A stretch of 64,000 nt of DNA, from positions 28,923 to 92,922 of the forward strand of contig NZ_MDZA01000222.1 in assembly GCF_001816125.1 (NCBI RefSeq). Reading direction: 5' to 3'. Made by a program: the position numbers and the translations under genes. Source of the stretch: Hymenobacter coccineus (GTDB taxonomy: Bacteria > Bacteroidota > Bacteroidia > Cytophagales > Hymenobacteraceae). Below the pieces are notes generated by a model, which saw only the letters and a program-made list of their open reading frames with translations, was not told the DNA's origin and did no database searches. Positions within the stretch are counted from its first letter, which is position 1. Every line of letters starts with the position of its first letter. Positions 39,140-48,869 of the stretch are shown here, piece after piece.

Positions 39140-39177
39140 GGCCCCAGTGGGTACTTAAAATTAACTAACTCACGCAG

Positions 39178-39209
39178 TTTGCTATTACAAGGAAATAAAC
39201 TTACCTTTG
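39178..39209 (+). promoter_or_regulatory. Promoter of the str operon (rpsL-rpsG-fusA-rpsJ)
   Basis: TTTG (39178-39181), 20-base spacer and TACCTTTG (39202-39209), 46 bases before rpsL. Exact consensus match. Confidence 0.8.
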
Positions 39210-39255
39210 CAAGCCAAAAATTGGGGGCAAACGGCTCCTGCTAATCATTCGCTAA

Positions 39256-39687
39256 ATGCCAACTATCAACCAATTAGTACGAAAAGGCCGTGAGGCTTTG
39301 ACCACAAAGTCAAAGTCGCCCGCGCTTGACTCGTGCCCGCAGCGTCGGGGCGTGTGCACCCGTGTGTACACCACCACGCCTAAGAAGCCGAACTCGGCTA
39401 TGCGCAAAGTGGCCCGTGTGCGCCTTACCAACGGTAAGGAAGTAAACGCATACATTCCCGGTGAAGGCCATAACCTCCAAGAGCACAGCATTGTGCTGAT
39501 TCGTGGGGGCCGGGTAAAAGACTTGCCAGGTGTGCGTTACCATATCATCCGCGGCGCACTCGACACTGCTGGTGTGAGTGGCCGGACGCAACGCCGCTCG
39601 AAATATGGCGCGAAACGTCCTAAGCCTGGTCAGCCCGCTGCAGCCGCTGGCAAAGGCGGAAAAGCCGCACCAGGCAAGAAAAAATAG
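39256..39687 (+). CDS. rpsL: 30S ribosomal protein S12
   Basis: The 143-residue decoding-centre protein has [16 protein letters not shown] and [15 protein letters not shown]. Residues K43 and K88 are the wild-type lysines associated with streptomycin sensitivity. A Pro/Gly/Lys-rich C-terminal tail follows the conserved core. It starts the str operon. Confidence 0.98.
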   Translation: MPTINQLVRKGREALTTKSKSPALDSCPQRRGVCTRVYTTTPKKPNSAMRKVARVRLTNGKEVNAYIPGEGHNLQEHSIVLIRGGRVKDLPGVRYHIIRGALDTAGVSGRTQRRSKYGAKRPKPGQPAAAAGKGGKAAPGKKK

Positions 39688-39694
39688 TGATTGA

Positions 39695-39771
39695 GTAGTT
39701 GGTAGTTGGTTGTCAGCGTTAGGGCCCCTGGGTCGAATAGACACTGACTTCAACTGCTGACTACCGACTAC
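39695..39771 (+). promoter_or_regulatory. rpsL-rpsG intercistronic hairpin, candidate S7 control site
   Basis: GTAGTTGGTAGT (39695-39706) pairs with ACTACCGACTAC (39760-39771), mostly Watson-Crick with G-T pairs, enclosing 53 bases. In E. coli S7 represses translation at this same gap. Homology is not claimed. Confidence 0.45.
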
Positions 39772-39789
39772 CCAATACCAAAAATTCCA

Positions 39790-40257
39790 ATGAGAAAGTC
39801 GAAACCGAAGAAGCGCATTCTGCTTCCCGACCCTAAGTACAAAGAGACGCTGGTAACGCGTTTCGTGAACTATATGATGTACGACGGGAAGAAAAACCTG
39901 GCGTACACCATTTTCTATGATGCCTGTGACCTAGTGGAGCAGCGCACTAAGGAAAGCGGCCTCGAAATGTGGCGCAAAGCCCTGAATAACGTAATGCCAA
40001 CCGTGGAGGTGAAGAGCCGCCGTGTAGGTGGTGCTACCTTCCAGGTTCCGATTGAGGTGCGCGCTGATCGTCGCATCTCGGTAGGTGCTAAATGGATGAT
40101 TCAGTACGCTCGCCGCCGTGGTGAGAAAACGATGAAAGACAAATTGGCCGGAGAGATTATTGCTGCCGCTAAAGGTGAAGGCGCGGCTGTCAAGAAAAAA
40201 GATGACACGCACCGCATGGCGGAAGCCAACAAAGCTTTCTCGCACTTCCGATTCTAA
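39790..40257 (+). CDS. rpsG: 30S ribosomal protein S7
   Basis: The 155-residue protein ([38 protein letters not shown]) has the standard S7 sequence and length. It nucleates assembly of the 30S head. The start ATG follows a structured 102-base gap after rpsL. Confidence 0.98.
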   Translation: MRKSKPKKRILLPDPKYKETLVTRFVNYMMYDGKKNLAYTIFYDACDLVEQRTKESGLEMWRKALNNVMPTVEVKSRRVGGATFQVPIEVRADRRISVGAKWMIQYARRRGEKTMKDKLAGEIIAAAKGEGAAVKKKDDTHRMAEANKAFSHFRF

Positions 40258-40271
40258 ATTGGTTGTCCGGC

Positions 40272-40345
40272 ATTTGGGGCCCTAGGGGACTTGGATTTTT
40301 TTGACGCAATCTGACGTTGAACAACCAAGCCCTGGGGCCCCAAAT
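40272..40345 (+). other. Long inverted repeat upstream of fusA
   Basis: ATTTGGGGCCCTAGGG (40272-40287) pairs with CCCTGGGGCCCCAAAT (40330-40345) at 15 of 16 positions around a 42-base loop, ending 22 bases before fusA. No T tract follows. It may modulate EF-G translation. Confidence 0.55.
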
Positions 40346-40367
40346 TCCTAAGACCCTAAACATAATC

Positions 40368-42506
40368 ATGGCCGTTAACAAAGAACTCCAATACCTCCGT
40401 AACATCGGGATTATGGCGCACATCGACGCCGGTAAGACCACGACTTCGGAGCGTATTCTGTATTATACCGGGAAAACCCACAAAATCGGGGAAGTCCATG
40501 ACGGTGCCGCCACGATGGACTGGATGGAGCAAGAGCAGGAGCGGGGTATCACGATTACTTCGGCTGCTACCACGACTTTTTGGAATTACCCAACGGATAT
40601 TAAGGGTGATCCGATTGCTGATACTCACCAATACAAGATCAATCTGATTGACACGCCCGGCCACGTAGACTTCACGGTAGAGGTAGAGCGCTCATTGCGC
40701 GTGCTCGATGGAGCAGTAGCCCTGTTCTGCGCCGTATCGGGCGTAGAACCTCAGTCGGAGACGGTGTGGCGCCAGGCTGACAAATACAAGGTGCCGCGCA
40801 TTTGCTTCGTCAACAAAATGGACCGTGCCGGCGCTGACTTTTTTAAGGCCGTTGCCGAAATCAAGGATAAGCTTGGGGCTAACCCTGTGCCGCTGCAGAT
40901 TCCGATTGGCGCCGAAGACACGTTCAAAGGCGTTGTGGATTTGCTGACTGGCAAAGCCATCGTGTGGGACGATGCTACGGAAGGCAAGTCATACAGCGAA
41001 ATTCCCGTACCTGAGGATTTGGTGGAGACTGTGGCCGAGTGGCGCCAAAAGCTCGTAGAAAGCGTAGCTGAGTACGATGATGCGTTGATGGAGAAATTCT
41101 TCGACGATCCGGACTCCATTACCCGTGAGGAAATGATGGTTGTTATCCGCAAAGCGGTTATCGACATGAAGTTCTCGCCAGTTATGTGCGGCTCGGCTTT
41201 CAAGAACAAGGGCGTGCAGACCATGCTGGATGGCGTAATGGCCTACTTGCCGTCGCCTTTGGATATGCCCGCCATTATGGGCAGCGACCCGGAAACTGGT
41301 GCTGAGATTGAGCGCCACCCCGATAACACGGAGCCGTTCACTGCGCTGGCTTTTAAAATTGCTACTGACCCATTCGTAGGCCGTTTGTGTTTCTTCCGCT
41401 GCTACAGTGGGGTGTTGGACGCCGGTTCGTATGTACTGAATAACCGCACTGGCAAGAAGGAGCGCATCTCGCGCCTGATGCAGATGCACTCCAACAAGCA
41501 GAACCCGATTGATAAAATTCAGGCGGGTGACATTGCTGCTGGTGTGGGGTTCAAAGACATCAAAACCGGCGATACGCTGAGCGAAGAGAAGTACCCCATC
41601 GTCCTTGAGTCGATGAGCTTTCCCGAGCCGGTAATTGGCTACGCCATCGAGCCGAAGACGCAGGCTGACGTTGATAAAATGGGTATGGCTATTGCCAAGC
41701 TCATTGAGGAAGACCCCACATTGAAAGTAAACACCGATCCAGAGACGGGCCAAACGGTGTTGCGCGGTATGGGTGAGTTGCACCTTGAGATCATCATTGA
41801 CCGGATGCGTCGGGAATTCAAAGTGGAAATCAACCAGGGGGCCCCGCAAGTGGCTTACAAGGAGATTCTCACTAAGAAAGTCGACCACCGCGAGACGTAC
41901 AAAAAGCAAACTGGTGGTCGTGGTAAGTTCGGCGACATCGTGTTTGAGCTTGGCCCGAAAGAAACTGAGCCTGAGAAGCCCGGCTTCGAGTTTGACAACG
42001 CCATTGTAGGCGGTGTTATCCCGCGCGAATTTATTGCCCCGATCCAGAAGGGTTTTGAAGAAGCGATGAAGCAGGGCCCCTTGGCTGGCTTCCCCATCGA
42101 GGGTATGAAAGTGCGCCTCTACCACGGTTCCTTCCACGACGTTGACTCGGACGCGCTGTCGTTTGAATTGGCTGCCCGTGGCGGTTTCCGTGAAGCTGCT
42201 CGCCAGGCTGGCCCGAAATTGCTCGAGCCCATCATGAGCGTAGAAGTGGTTTGCCCAGACGAGTACACTGGCCCGGTAACGGGTGACCTAAACCGTCGCC
42301 GTGGCCTGATGAAAGGTATGGACACCAAAGGCGGTGCCCAGCTGATCAAGGCTGACGTGCCACTGTCGGAGCTTTTCGGTTACGTGACGGCTTTACGTAC
42401 CATTTCGTCGGGTCGTGCTTCGGCATCGCTCACGTTCTCGCACTACGAGCAAGTGCCCACCAACATGGCTGAGGCTATTATTGCTAAAGTAAAAGGTTCC
42501 AAATAA
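40368..42506 (+). CDS. fusA: Elongation factor G
   Basis: The 712-residue translocase has G1 [20 protein letters not shown]3 DTPGHVDF and G4 NKMDRAG, then domains II-V ending [20 protein letters not shown]. The ATG at 40368 ([14 protein letters not shown]) fits the family; an in-frame ATG is absent upstream and a TTG at 40317 would add an odd leader. It lies between rpsG and rpsJ. Confidence 0.98.
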   Translation: MAVNKELQYLRNIGIMAHIDAGKTTTSERILYYTGKTHKIGEVHDGAATMDWMEQEQERGITITSAATTTFWNYPTDIKGDPIADTHQYKINLIDTPGHVDFTVEVERSLRVLDGAVALFCAVSGVEPQSETVWRQADKYKVPRICFVNKMDRAGADFFKAVAEIKDKLGANPVPLQIPIGAEDTFKGVVDLLTGKAIVWDDATEGKSYSEIPVPEDLVETVAEWRQKLVESVAEYDDALMEKFFDDPDSITREEMMVVIRKAVIDMKFSPVMCGSAFKNKGVQTMLDGVMAYLPSPLDMPAIMGSDPETGAEIERHPDNTEPFTALAFKIATDPFVGRLCFFRCYSGVLDAGSYVLNNRTGKKERISRLMQMHSNKQNPIDKIQAGDIAAGVGFKDIKTGDTLSEEKYPIVLESMSFPEPVIGYAIEPKTQADVDKMGMAIAKLIEEDPTLKVNTDPETGQTVLRGMGELHLEIIIDRMRREFKVEINQGAPQVAYKEILTKKVDHRETYKKQTGGRGKFGDIVFELGPKETEPEKPGFEFDNAIVGGVIPREFIAPIQKGFEEAMKQGPLAGFPIEGMKVRLYHGSFHDVDSDALSFELAARGGFREAARQAGPKLLEPIMSVEVVCPDEYTGPVTGDLNRRRGLMKGMDTKGGAQLIKADVPLSELFGYVTALRTISSGRASASLTFSHYEQVPTNMAEAIIAKVKGSK

Positions 42507-42554
42507 CACCCCCTAATACCGGTCACTAACTTGGTCAATCGGACCAAAACCCCA

Positions 42555-42860
42555 ATGAACCAGAAAATTCGCATCAAACTCAAGTCTTACGACCACAACC
42601 TCGTAGACAAATCGGCTGAGAAAATCGTGAAAGCTGTGAAGGCTACCGGCGCCATCGTTAGCGGTCCAATCCCGTTGCCGACGCAAAAGGAGAAGTTCAC
42701 TGTACTACGCTCGCCCCACGTGAATAAGAAGAGCCGGGAGCAATTCCAACTCTGCACTTATAAGCGCTTGGTGGATATTTTCTCGACCTCATCGAAAACT
42801 GTAGATGCTCTGATGAAGCTTGAACTACCTAGCGGCGTTGATGTGGAAATCAAAGTCTGA
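42555..42860 (+). CDS. rpsJ: 30S ribosomal protein S10
   Basis: The 101-residue protein ([20 protein letters not shown] ... [12 protein letters not shown]) is a standard S10 with the long loop ([19 protein letters not shown]). It ends the str transcription unit here: a perfect terminator follows, so S10 is separated from the rest of the S10 operon. Confidence 0.98.
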   Translation: MNQKIRIKLKSYDHNLVDKSAEKIVKAVKATGAIVSGPIPLPTQKEKFTVLRSPHVNKKSREQFQLCTYKRLVDIFSTSSKTVDALMKLELPSGVDVEIKV

Positions 42861-42880
42861 AGACCGGACTTCACACATTC

Positions 42881-42925
42881 AATAAAAAGCCCCGTTGCGA
42901 TTAATCGCAACGGGGCTTTTTATTG
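42881..42925 (+). terminator. Strong terminator after rpsJ
   Basis: AAAAAGCCCCGTTGCGA pairs perfectly with TCGCAACGGGGCTTTTT around TTAA. Confidence 0.93.
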
Positions 42926-43006
42926 AAATTTCTCCTAATTATCGTGTGCCCAATATGGAGTAATAAAAAGCTAACTGCCTCATTTGGAAATTATTTGTGT
43001 ATCACG

Positions 43007-43038
43007 TTGGGAAAATGCGGACTTTAATTCTATCTTTG
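43007..43038 (+). promoter_or_regulatory. Promoter of the rplC (S10-type) operon
   Basis: TTG (43007-43009), 21-base spacer and TATCTTTG (43031-43038) followed by CACTCCC. Confidence 0.78.
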
Positions 43039-43050
43039 CACTCCCTTAGC

Positions 43051-43078
43051 GAAAACGGCACTCGGTCGTTTTCTTTTT
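43051..43078 (+). promoter_or_regulatory. Attenuator-like hairpin in rplC leader
   Basis: GAAAACG pairs with CGTTTTC around a 9-base loop and is followed by TTTTT. It lies between the predicted transcription start and rplC. In E. coli L4, encoded by the next gene, controls termination in the S10 leader. Confidence 0.5.
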
Positions 43079-43099
43079 GTGTACATAAATCTTCACAGA

Positions 43100-43720
43100 A
43101 TGCCTGGCATCATCGGTAAGAAAATCGGTATGACAAGCCTCTTCACTCCGGATGGGAAAAATATTCCCTGCACGCTCATCGAAGCGGGTCCGTGCGTAGT
43201 GACGCAGGTTAAGACTATCGCCAACGACGGCTATACTGCCGTTCAGATTGGATACGGCGAAAAAAAGGCGAAGAATACGACTAAGGCTTTGGCCGGTCAC
43301 TTCGCTAAAGCTGGTACCACCCCCAAGAAAAAGCTTGTCGAATTTCGCCTCGACGCGGAATCGACCTACGCTGCTGGTGCAACTATCGACGCTTCGCTCT
43401 TCACAGAAGGCGAGTTTATCGATGTAGTTGGCACCTCAAAAGGCAAAGGCTTCCAGGGTGTAGTTAAGCGCTATAACTTTCAGGGTGTTGGTGGCCAGAC
43501 TCACGGCCAGCACAACCGCCTGCGTCACCCCGGTTCTATCGGGGCTTGCTCGTGGCCTTCCCGCGTATTCAAAGGAATGCGTATGGGTGGCCGCATGGGC
43601 AGCGACCGTGTCAAAATTCAGAACCTGAAAGTGATGCGCGTAGTAGCTGATAAGAACCTGATTCTGGTGAGTGGTTCGATACCCGGTGCCAAGAATTCTT
43701 ACGTGGTCCTGGAGAAATAA
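43100..43720 (+). CDS. rplC: 50S ribosomal protein L3
   Basis: The 206-residue protein starts [19 protein letters not shown] and has the conserved loop [19 protein letters not shown] reaching the peptidyl-transferase centre. The chosen ATG aligns with the family; an in-frame ATG seven codons upstream lies close to the attenuator. It heads a long unit that includes rplD. Confidence 0.98.
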   Translation: MPGIIGKKIGMTSLFTPDGKNIPCTLIEAGPCVVTQVKTIANDGYTAVQIGYGEKKAKNTTKALAGHFAKAGTTPKKKLVEFRLDAESTYAAGATIDASLFTEGEFIDVVGTSKGKGFQGVVKRYNFQGVGGQTHGQHNRLRHPGSIGACSWPSRVFKGMRMGGRMGSDRVKIQNLKVMRVVADKNLILVSGSIPGAKNSYVVLEK

Positions 43721-43732
43721 CCCGACGCAGCA

Positions 43733-44371
43733 ATGGAACTCGCAGTATATAGCATCAAAGGCGAAGACACGGGCCGCAAGGTCACGCTGTCGGAGGACAT
43801 CTTCGGGCTCGACGTTAACGAGCATGTGATGTACCTGGACGTAAAGCAGTACCTCGCTAATCAGCGTCAGGGTACTCACAAGTCGAAGCAGCGCAACGAG
43901 GTGCACGGCACCACGAAAAAGCTCAAGAAGCAAAAAGGTACGGGCGGTGCCCGTGCTGGCAGCATGAAGTCGGGTGTGTTCGTTGGTGGCGGCCGGATGT
44001 TCGGTCCGCAGCCCCGCGACTATAACTTCAAACTCAACAAAAAAACCAAGCGCGTAGCCCGCCTTTCAGCTTTGTCAAGCTTGGCAAAGGATGGCAAAAT
44101 TTCTCTAGTGGAGAACATTGCCATGGATGCTCCTCGCACCAAAGATTTCGTTGCCATCATGGACGGCCTCAAGCTGAACAATGGTAAGAAGACGATGCTG
44201 GTTACCGCTGAGGTGAACAAGAATGTTATTCTCAGCGCCCGTAACCTGCAGAAAGTGAAAGTATCGACGCCCATTGGCCTCAACACTCACGATCTGCTGA
44301 ATACTGACACGCTGTTGATTTCGGAAGATGGCATGGCTTCGTTGGTTCAACTCTATAGCACCGCTGAATAA
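43733..44371 (+). CDS. rplD: 50S ribosomal protein L4
   Basis: The 212-residue protein (MELAVYSIKGEDTGRKV) has the long rRNA-reaching loop with KLKKQKGTGGARAGSMKSGV and FGPQPRDYNFKLNKKTKR. L4 lines the exit tunnel and in other bacteria represses its operon. Its stop overlaps the rplW start by one base. Confidence 0.98.
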   Translation: MELAVYSIKGEDTGRKVTLSEDIFGLDVNEHVMYLDVKQYLANQRQGTHKSKQRNEVHGTTKKLKKQKGTGGARAGSMKSGVFVGGGRMFGPQPRDYNFKLNKKTKRVARLSALSSLAKDGKISLVENIAMDAPRTKDFVAIMDGLKLNNGKKTMLVTAEVNKNVILSARNLQKVKVSTPIGLNTHDLLNTDTLLISEDGMASLVQLYSTAE

Positions 44372-44658
44372 TGAGCACGCTGAAACGTCCCATCGTCACC
44401 GAGAAGGCCACGGGCCTGAACGAGAAAGGCCGCTACACTTTCGAAGTGGAGCGTACCGCTAATAAAGTGCAGATCAAGAAGGATATCGAAGCGCTTTATG
44501 GCGTGACGGTAACCGACATTAACACGATGCGCACCATTGGCAAAATGAAGTCGAAAGCTACTCGCAGTGGCCAAGCCACTGGCCGCCGCGCCCATGGCAA
44601 GAAAGCCATTGTGACTGTGAAGGAAGGTGACATCATCGACTTCTACGGTAACCTGTAG
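44371..44658 (+). CDS. rplW: 50S ribosomal protein L23
   Basis: The 95-residue protein (STLKRPIVTEKATGLNEKG) has the L23 fold and sits at the tunnel exit where SRP and trigger factor dock. It overlaps rplD by one base (TAATG). Confidence 0.96.
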   Translation: MSTLKRPIVTEKATGLNEKGRYTFEVERTANKVQIKKDIEALYGVTVTDINTMRTIGKMKSKATRSGQATGRRAHGKKAIVTVKEGDIIDFYGNL

Positions 44659-44691
44659 CATTATCCGCCGCAAAAGCACAACTAGCTAGTA

Positions 44692-45519
44692 ATGGCACTC
44701 AAAAAACTAAGACCAACAACCCCAGGGCAACGCTTCCGCGTTGCGCCGGCGTTCGACGAGCTAACAACGTCGACCCCGGAGAAGTCTTTGATGACTTCCC
44801 TCAAGAAATCGGGTGGCCGGAACTCTTCCGGTAAAATGTCGAACCGCTACATCGGCGGTGGACATAAAACCCAGTACCGTATTGTAGACTTCAAGCGTGA
44901 TAAGGCCGGTGTGCCTGCCACGGTGAAGACCATTGAGTACGACCCTAATCGTACCGCCCGTATCGCCCTGCTTGGCTATGCCGATGGTGAGAAGCGCTAC
45001 ATAATTGCTCCAGCTGGCCTCACGGTTGGTACGCAAGTGGTATCGGGCCCCGGTGTGGCTCCCGAAGTTGGCAATACACTGCCATTGCGCGAGATTCCAC
45101 TTGGTACCATTGTACACAACATTGAGTTGCAGCCCGGTCAGGGTGCAGCCATGGCCCGCTCGGCTGGTACTTACGCTCAGATTGTGGCCCGCGAAGAGCG
45201 TTATGCCACGCTGAAATTGCCTTCGGGCGAGATGCGTATGGTACTTGTTACCTGCATGGCTACTGTGGGTACCGTCTCGAACGGTGACCACATGAACGTG
45301 CGTATGGGCAAAGCTGGCCGGAATCGTTGGGCTGGTCGTCGTCCCCGCGTTCGTGGTGTAGCCATGAACCCTGTCGATCACCCAATGGGTGGTGGTGAAG
45401 GTAAATCGTCGGGTGGCCATCCGCGCAGCCGCAACGGTCTGCTGTCGAAAGGCTACAAGACTCGCGATAAAAACAAGTATTCGGAGAACCTGATTGTGAG
45501 CCGCAAAGGCAAGAAGTAA
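44692..45519 (+). CDS. rplB: 50S ribosomal protein L2
   Basis: The 275-residue protein has the conserved [18 protein letters not shown] segment with the histidine near the peptidyl-transferase centre and ends [12 protein letters not shown]. Two OB/SH3-like domains precede it. Confidence 0.98.
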   Translation: MALKKLRPTTPGQRFRVAPAFDELTTSTPEKSLMTSLKKSGGRNSSGKMSNRYIGGGHKTQYRIVDFKRDKAGVPATVKTIEYDPNRTARIALLGYADGEKRYIIAPAGLTVGTQVVSGPGVAPEVGNTLPLREIPLGTIVHNIELQPGQGAAMARSAGTYAQIVAREERYATLKLPSGEMRMVLVTCMATVGTVSNGDHMNVRMGKAGRNRWAGRRPRVRGVAMNPVDHPMGGGEGKSSGGHPRSRNGLLSKGYKTRDKNKYSENLIVSRKGKK

Positions 45520-45522
45520 TAT

Positions 45523-45801
45523 ATGGCACGTTCACTCAAAAAAGGGCCGTACATTGACTTCCGGCTGGAAAAGAAAGTCACGGCACTCGAAACGGCTGGT
45601 AAGAAATCGGTGGTGAAGACTTGGTCGCGCCGCTCGATGATTTCGCCAGATTTCGTTGGCCACACCTTCGCTGTTCACAACGGCAATAAGTTCATCCCGG
45701 TGTATGTGACCGAGAACATGGTTGGGCACAAGTTGGGCGAATTTGCCCCGACGCGTAACTTCCGTGGTCACGTCGCCAAAAAAGATAAAGGCAAGCGCTA
45801 A
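45523..45801 (+). CDS. rpsS: 30S ribosomal protein S19
   Basis: The 92-residue protein ([38 protein letters not shown]) is a standard S19 of the 30S head. It starts three bases after rplB. Confidence 0.97.
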   Translation: MARSLKKGPYIDFRLEKKVTALETAGKKSVVKTWSRRSMISPDFVGHTFAVHNGNKFIPVYVTENMVGHKLGEFAPTRNFRGHVAKKDKGKR

Positions 45802-45802
45802 G

Positions 45803-46225
45803 ATGGAAGCAGTAGCAAAACTCCGCAATGTGCCTACCTCGCCGCGCAAGATGCGCTTGGTAGCCAACTTAGTACGCGGCCAAAAAGTGACGCGGGCCCT
45901 CGGTCTGCTTCGCTTCGAGGCTAACAGCGGTGCTGAGAAGATTGAGAAACTGCTCCTATCGGCTTTGGCCAACTGGCAGCAGCACAACGAAGACCAGCGC
46001 ATTGAAGAGGCTAACCTCTACATCAGCGAAATATTTGTTGATGAAGGCCGGCAGCTAAAGCGCCTGCGTCCCGCCCCTCAGGGCCGTGGCCACCGCATCC
46101 GCAAGCGCAGCAACCACGTGACGCTGAAGATCGACACGATGATTGAGAAGACAGGCAGCAAAGCCGCCCAGGCGCAAGCCGTCAATTCCGCTACCACCGA
46201 AAATCAGGCCGAGGCCAACTCATAA
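45803..46225 (+). CDS. rplV: 50S ribosomal protein L22
   Basis: The 140-residue protein starts [20 protein letters not shown], with the tunnel-lining loop [17 protein letters not shown]. The ATG one base after the rpsS stop is chosen; longer in-frame starts overlap rpsS. The Ala/Gln-rich C-terminal tail extends past the usual end. Confidence 0.96.
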   Translation: MEAVAKLRNVPTSPRKMRLVANLVRGQKVTRALGLLRFEANSGAEKIEKLLLSALANWQQHNEDQRIEEANLYISEIFVDEGRQLKRLRPAPQGRGHRIRKRSNHVTLKIDTMIEKTGSKAAQAQAVNSATTENQAEANS

Positions 46226-46230
46226 ATTAT

Positions 46231-47112
46231 ATGGGACAGAAAGTAAATCCGGTTGGCTTCCGTTTGGGAGTAATCAAAGGCTGGGACTCGAACTGGTACG
46301 GCGGTAAGGATTTTGCCGAGAAACTGGTGGAAGACGAAAAAATCCGCAAATACATCAACGCCCGCATCCAGAAAGGTGGCATCAGCCGCATTGTAATTGA
46401 GCGTACCCTCAAGCGAATCACCATTACCATCAACACGGCTCGTCCGGGTGTAGTAATTGGCAAAGGCGGCCAGGAGGTCGATAAGATCAAAGACGAGCTG
46501 AAGCAAATTACCAACAAAGATGTTCAAATTAACATCTTTGAAATTAAGCGCCCTGAGTTGGATGCTAAACTGGTGGGTGAGAGCATTGCTCAGCAATTAG
46601 CTGCCCGTATCTCTTTCCGTCGTGCCATGAAGATGTCGATCCAAGCTGCTATGCGGGTTGGAGCTGAAGGCATTAAGATTCAGTGCGGTGGTCGTTTGGG
46701 TGGTGCTGAAATTGCCCGCTCGGAGCAGTATAAAGAGGGCCGTACGCCTTTGCACACCCTGCGTGCTGATATTGATTATGCATTGTCAGAAGCTCAGACA
46801 GTGTATGGCAAAATCGGTATCAAAGTTTGGGTGATGCGCGGCGAAGTCTTTGGCAAGCCCGATTTATCGCCGAACCAGCAGCAGACCAACCCGGGCGGTG
46901 ACGTTGGTGGACGCCGTGATGACCGTGGCCCTCGTGGCGAACGCGGTGATCGTGGTGGTGACCGAGGTCCTCGTCGTGATCGTGGTGGTGACCGCGGCGG
47001 TAACCCTGCTGGTGGCGCTCCTGCTGGCGGTGCTGGCCGTGGCGATAGCAACGGTCCACGCCGTAATGGCCCTGCCCAAGGTGGTGGAGCTGGCCGGGCC
47101 CCCCGTCGCTAG
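46231..47112 (+). CDS. rpsC: 30S ribosomal protein S3 with long Gly/Arg/Asp tail
   Basis: The first 215 or so residues are a normal S3: N-terminal [22 protein letters not shown] domain ([20 protein letters not shown]) and C-terminal domain ending [15 protein letters not shown] further ~70 residues form a tail rich in Gly, Arg and Asp ([19 protein letters not shown]) and then Gly/Ala/Asn/Arg. A 30-base direct repeat underlies part of it. S3 forms the mRNA entry helicase site, so the tail would lie near incoming mRNA. Confidence 0.97.
   Translation: MGQKVNPVGFRLGVIKGWDSNWYGGKDFAEKLVEDEKIRKYINARIQKGGISRIVIERTLKRITITINTARPGVVIGKGGQEVDKIKDELKQITNKDVQINIFEIKRPELDAKLVGESIAQQLAARISFRRAMKMSIQAAMRVGAEGIKIQCGGRLGGAEIARSEQYKEGRTPLHTLRADIDYALSEAQTVYGKIGIKVWVMRGEVFGKPDLSPNQQQTNPGGDVGGRRDDRGPRGERGDRGGDRGPRRDRGGDRGGNPAGGAPAGGAGRGDSNGPRRNGPAQGGGAGRAPRR
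46946..46994 (+). repeat. 30-base-period repeat in the rpsC tail
   Basis: GTGATCGTGGTGGTGACCG occurs at 46946-46964 and again at 46976-46994, encoding repeated Asp-Arg-Gly-Gly-Asp. In-frame expansion or loss would change the tail length. Confidence 0.8.
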
Positions 47113-47124
47113 TTAACCAAGATA

Positions 47125-47180
47125 AAGAGCCACTTCGGGTTGTTGGGCCCCGTGCCCTAACACCCTGAAGTGGGCTTTTT
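47125..47180 (+). terminator. Terminator between rpsC and rplP
   Basis: GCCACTTC and GGGTTGTTGGG face CCCTAACACCC and GAAGTGGGC, followed by TTTTT. It would cut the S10-type operon after rpsC unless read through; no exact promoter box was found before rplP. Confidence 0.75.
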
Positions 47181-47227
47181 GCGGAGATAATCCGTGCATT
47201 CCTAATAATTTCTTTATTTAATTTCTC

Positions 47228-47656
47228 ATGTTACAACCGAAAAGGACCAAGTATCGCAAGATGCAGAAGGGTCGCGTGACTGGCTTAGCCTACCGCGGCA
47301 GCTCCATAGACTTCGGTTCGTTCGCTATCAAGTCGCTGGAAACGTCTTGGATTACGGCTCGCCAGATTGAGGCAGCCCGTATTGCCATGACCCGCGCCAT
47401 GAAACGCGAAGGGCAAGTATGGATCCGAATTTTCCCTGATAAACCTATTACCAAGAAGCCGGCTGAAGTACGGATGGGTAAGGGCAAGGGCTCGCCAGAA
47501 TATTGGGTAGCCTGCGTAAAGCCAGGTCAGATTATGTTTGAATCGGATGGTGTGACGCTGGAGGTAGCGAAGGAGTCGCTCCGTTTGGCTTCCCAGAAGC
47601 TACCGGTTCGGACGACATTCGTGGTACGCCGCGATTACGTTGAAGCCGCTGCCTAA
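47228..47656 (+). CDS. rplP: 50S ribosomal protein L16
   Basis: The 142-residue protein ([39 protein letters not shown]) is a standard L16 near the A site. It lies 115 bases after rpsC, past a hairpin. Confidence 0.97.
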   Translation: MLQPKRTKYRKMQKGRVTGLAYRGSSIDFGSFAIKSLETSWITARQIEAARIAMTRAMKREGQVWIRIFPDKPITKKPAEVRMGKGKGSPEYWVACVKPGQIMFESDGVTLEVAKESLRLASQKLPVRTTFVVRRDYVEAAA

Positions 47657-47657
47657 C

Positions 47658-47873
47658 ATGAAAAACAAGACCGATATCAAAGGCCTTTCTGCCGACGCGC
47701 TGAAAGAGCAAATCAAAGCCGAGCGTGCCCAGGGCCAACAGTTGCGTTTCGCCCACGCTATCTCGCCGCTTGAAAACCCTTCCCGTCTGAAGGCTAGCCG
47801 CAAAAATGTTGCCCGTTTGCTTACCGAGCAGACCCGCCGCAATAACGAGCAGGCCATTAACTCCGCTCAATAA
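47658..47873 (+). CDS. rpmC: 50S ribosomal protein L29
   Basis: The 71-residue two-helix protein ([40 protein letters not shown]) is L29. The ATG one base after the rplP stop is used; it overlaps rpsQ by one base. Confidence 0.95.
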   Translation: MKNKTDIKGLSADALKEQIKAERAQGQQLRFAHAISPLENPSRLKASRKNVARLLTEQTRRNNEQAINSAQ

Positions 47874-48172
47874 TGGAACCAACTCAAGAAAAGCTGTTGC
47901 CGGCTCACGATCCCGCTTCTGACCGCAATGCGCGTAAGGAAATCGTCGGTAAAGTAACCAGCAGTAAGATGGAAAAGTCCATCACGGTGGCTGTGGTTGA
48001 AAAGCAGAAACACCCTAAGTATGGGAAGTTTGTGACTAAAACCACAAAATTCCACGCTCATGACGAGAAGAATGAGTGTGGTGAAGGTGATACGGTGCGC
48101 ATTATGAGCACCCGCCCCCTAAGCAAGATTAAGCGGTGGCGCTTGGTCGAAGTCATCGAACGTGCTAAATAA
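47873..48172 (+). CDS. rpsQ: 30S ribosomal protein S17
   Basis: The 99-residue OB-fold protein has the S17 core [20 protein letters not shown] and [19 protein letters not shown] with a 20-residue N-terminal extension. It overlaps rpmC by one base. Confidence 0.96.
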   Translation: MEPTQEKLLPAHDPASDRNARKEIVGKVTSSKMEKSITVAVVEKQKHPKYGKFVTKTTKFHAHDEKNECGEGDTVRIMSTRPLSKIKRWRLVEVIERAK

Positions 48173-48181
48173 CCCAGACCA

Positions 48182-48550
48182 ATGATCCAGCAAGAATCCC
48201 GCCTGACGGTAGCCGATAACAGCGGTGCCAAGGAAGTGCTCTGCATCCGCGTTCTGGGTGGCACGGGCAAAAAATACGCTAGTGTTGGCGATAAGATTGT
48301 AGTAGCTATTAAATCAGCTATTCCTTCCGGTAATGCTAAAAAAGGTACCGTAAGCAAGGCAGTAGTTGTGCGCACGAAGAAGGAGGTACGTCGTAAAGAC
48401 GGTAGCTACATCCGCTTCGATGATAATGCTGCTGTACTGCTCAATAACAACGACGAGCCGCGTGGTACTCGCATCTTTGGGCCAGTGGCCCGTGAGTTGC
48501 GCGAGCGTCAGTTCATGAAGATCGTATCGCTGGCCCCTGAAGTACTGTAA
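48182..48550 (+). CDS. rplN: 50S ribosomal protein L14
   Basis: The 122-residue protein ([37 protein letters not shown]) is a standard L14 at the subunit interface. Confidence 0.98.
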   Translation: MIQQESRLTVADNSGAKEVLCIRVLGGTGKKYASVGDKIVVAIKSAIPSGNAKKGTVSKAVVVRTKKEVRRKDGSYIRFDDNAAVLLNNNDEPRGTRIFGPVARELRERQFMKIVSLAPEVL

Positions 48551-48553
48551 GCT

Positions 48554-48853
48554 ATGGCTATCAATAAAGAATTGCCCGTCAAGCTACATGTGAAATCGGG
48601 CGACACTGTGAAGGTGATTGCTGGCGATGAGCGTGGCAAAACCGGTGTCATTAAATCGGTTAACCGAGTTACCCAGCGCGTAATCGTGGATGGTCTCAAT
48701 TTGGTGACCAAGCACAACAAGCCAAGCGCCAAGTCGCCCCAAGGCGGCATTACCAAGATGGAGGCGCCTATGCACGTAAGCAATGTGCAGGCTGTTGATC
48801 CCAAAACCGGTGAGCGGGTGCGTAAAAACGCATTGGCCACGAAAAAGGCTTAA
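48554..48853 (+). CDS. rplX: 50S ribosomal protein L24
   Basis: The 99-residue protein has the KOW motif (KSGDTVKVIAGDERGKTG) and the conserved QGGITKMEAPMHVSNV. It is one of two assembly initiators of 50S. Confidence 0.96.
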   Translation: MAINKELPVKLHVKSGDTVKVIAGDERGKTGVIKSVNRVTQRVIVDGLNLVTKHNKPSAKSPQGGITKMEAPMHVSNVQAVDPKTGERVRKNALATKKA

Positions 48854-48869
48854 CTAGCCCCCTTGCATC

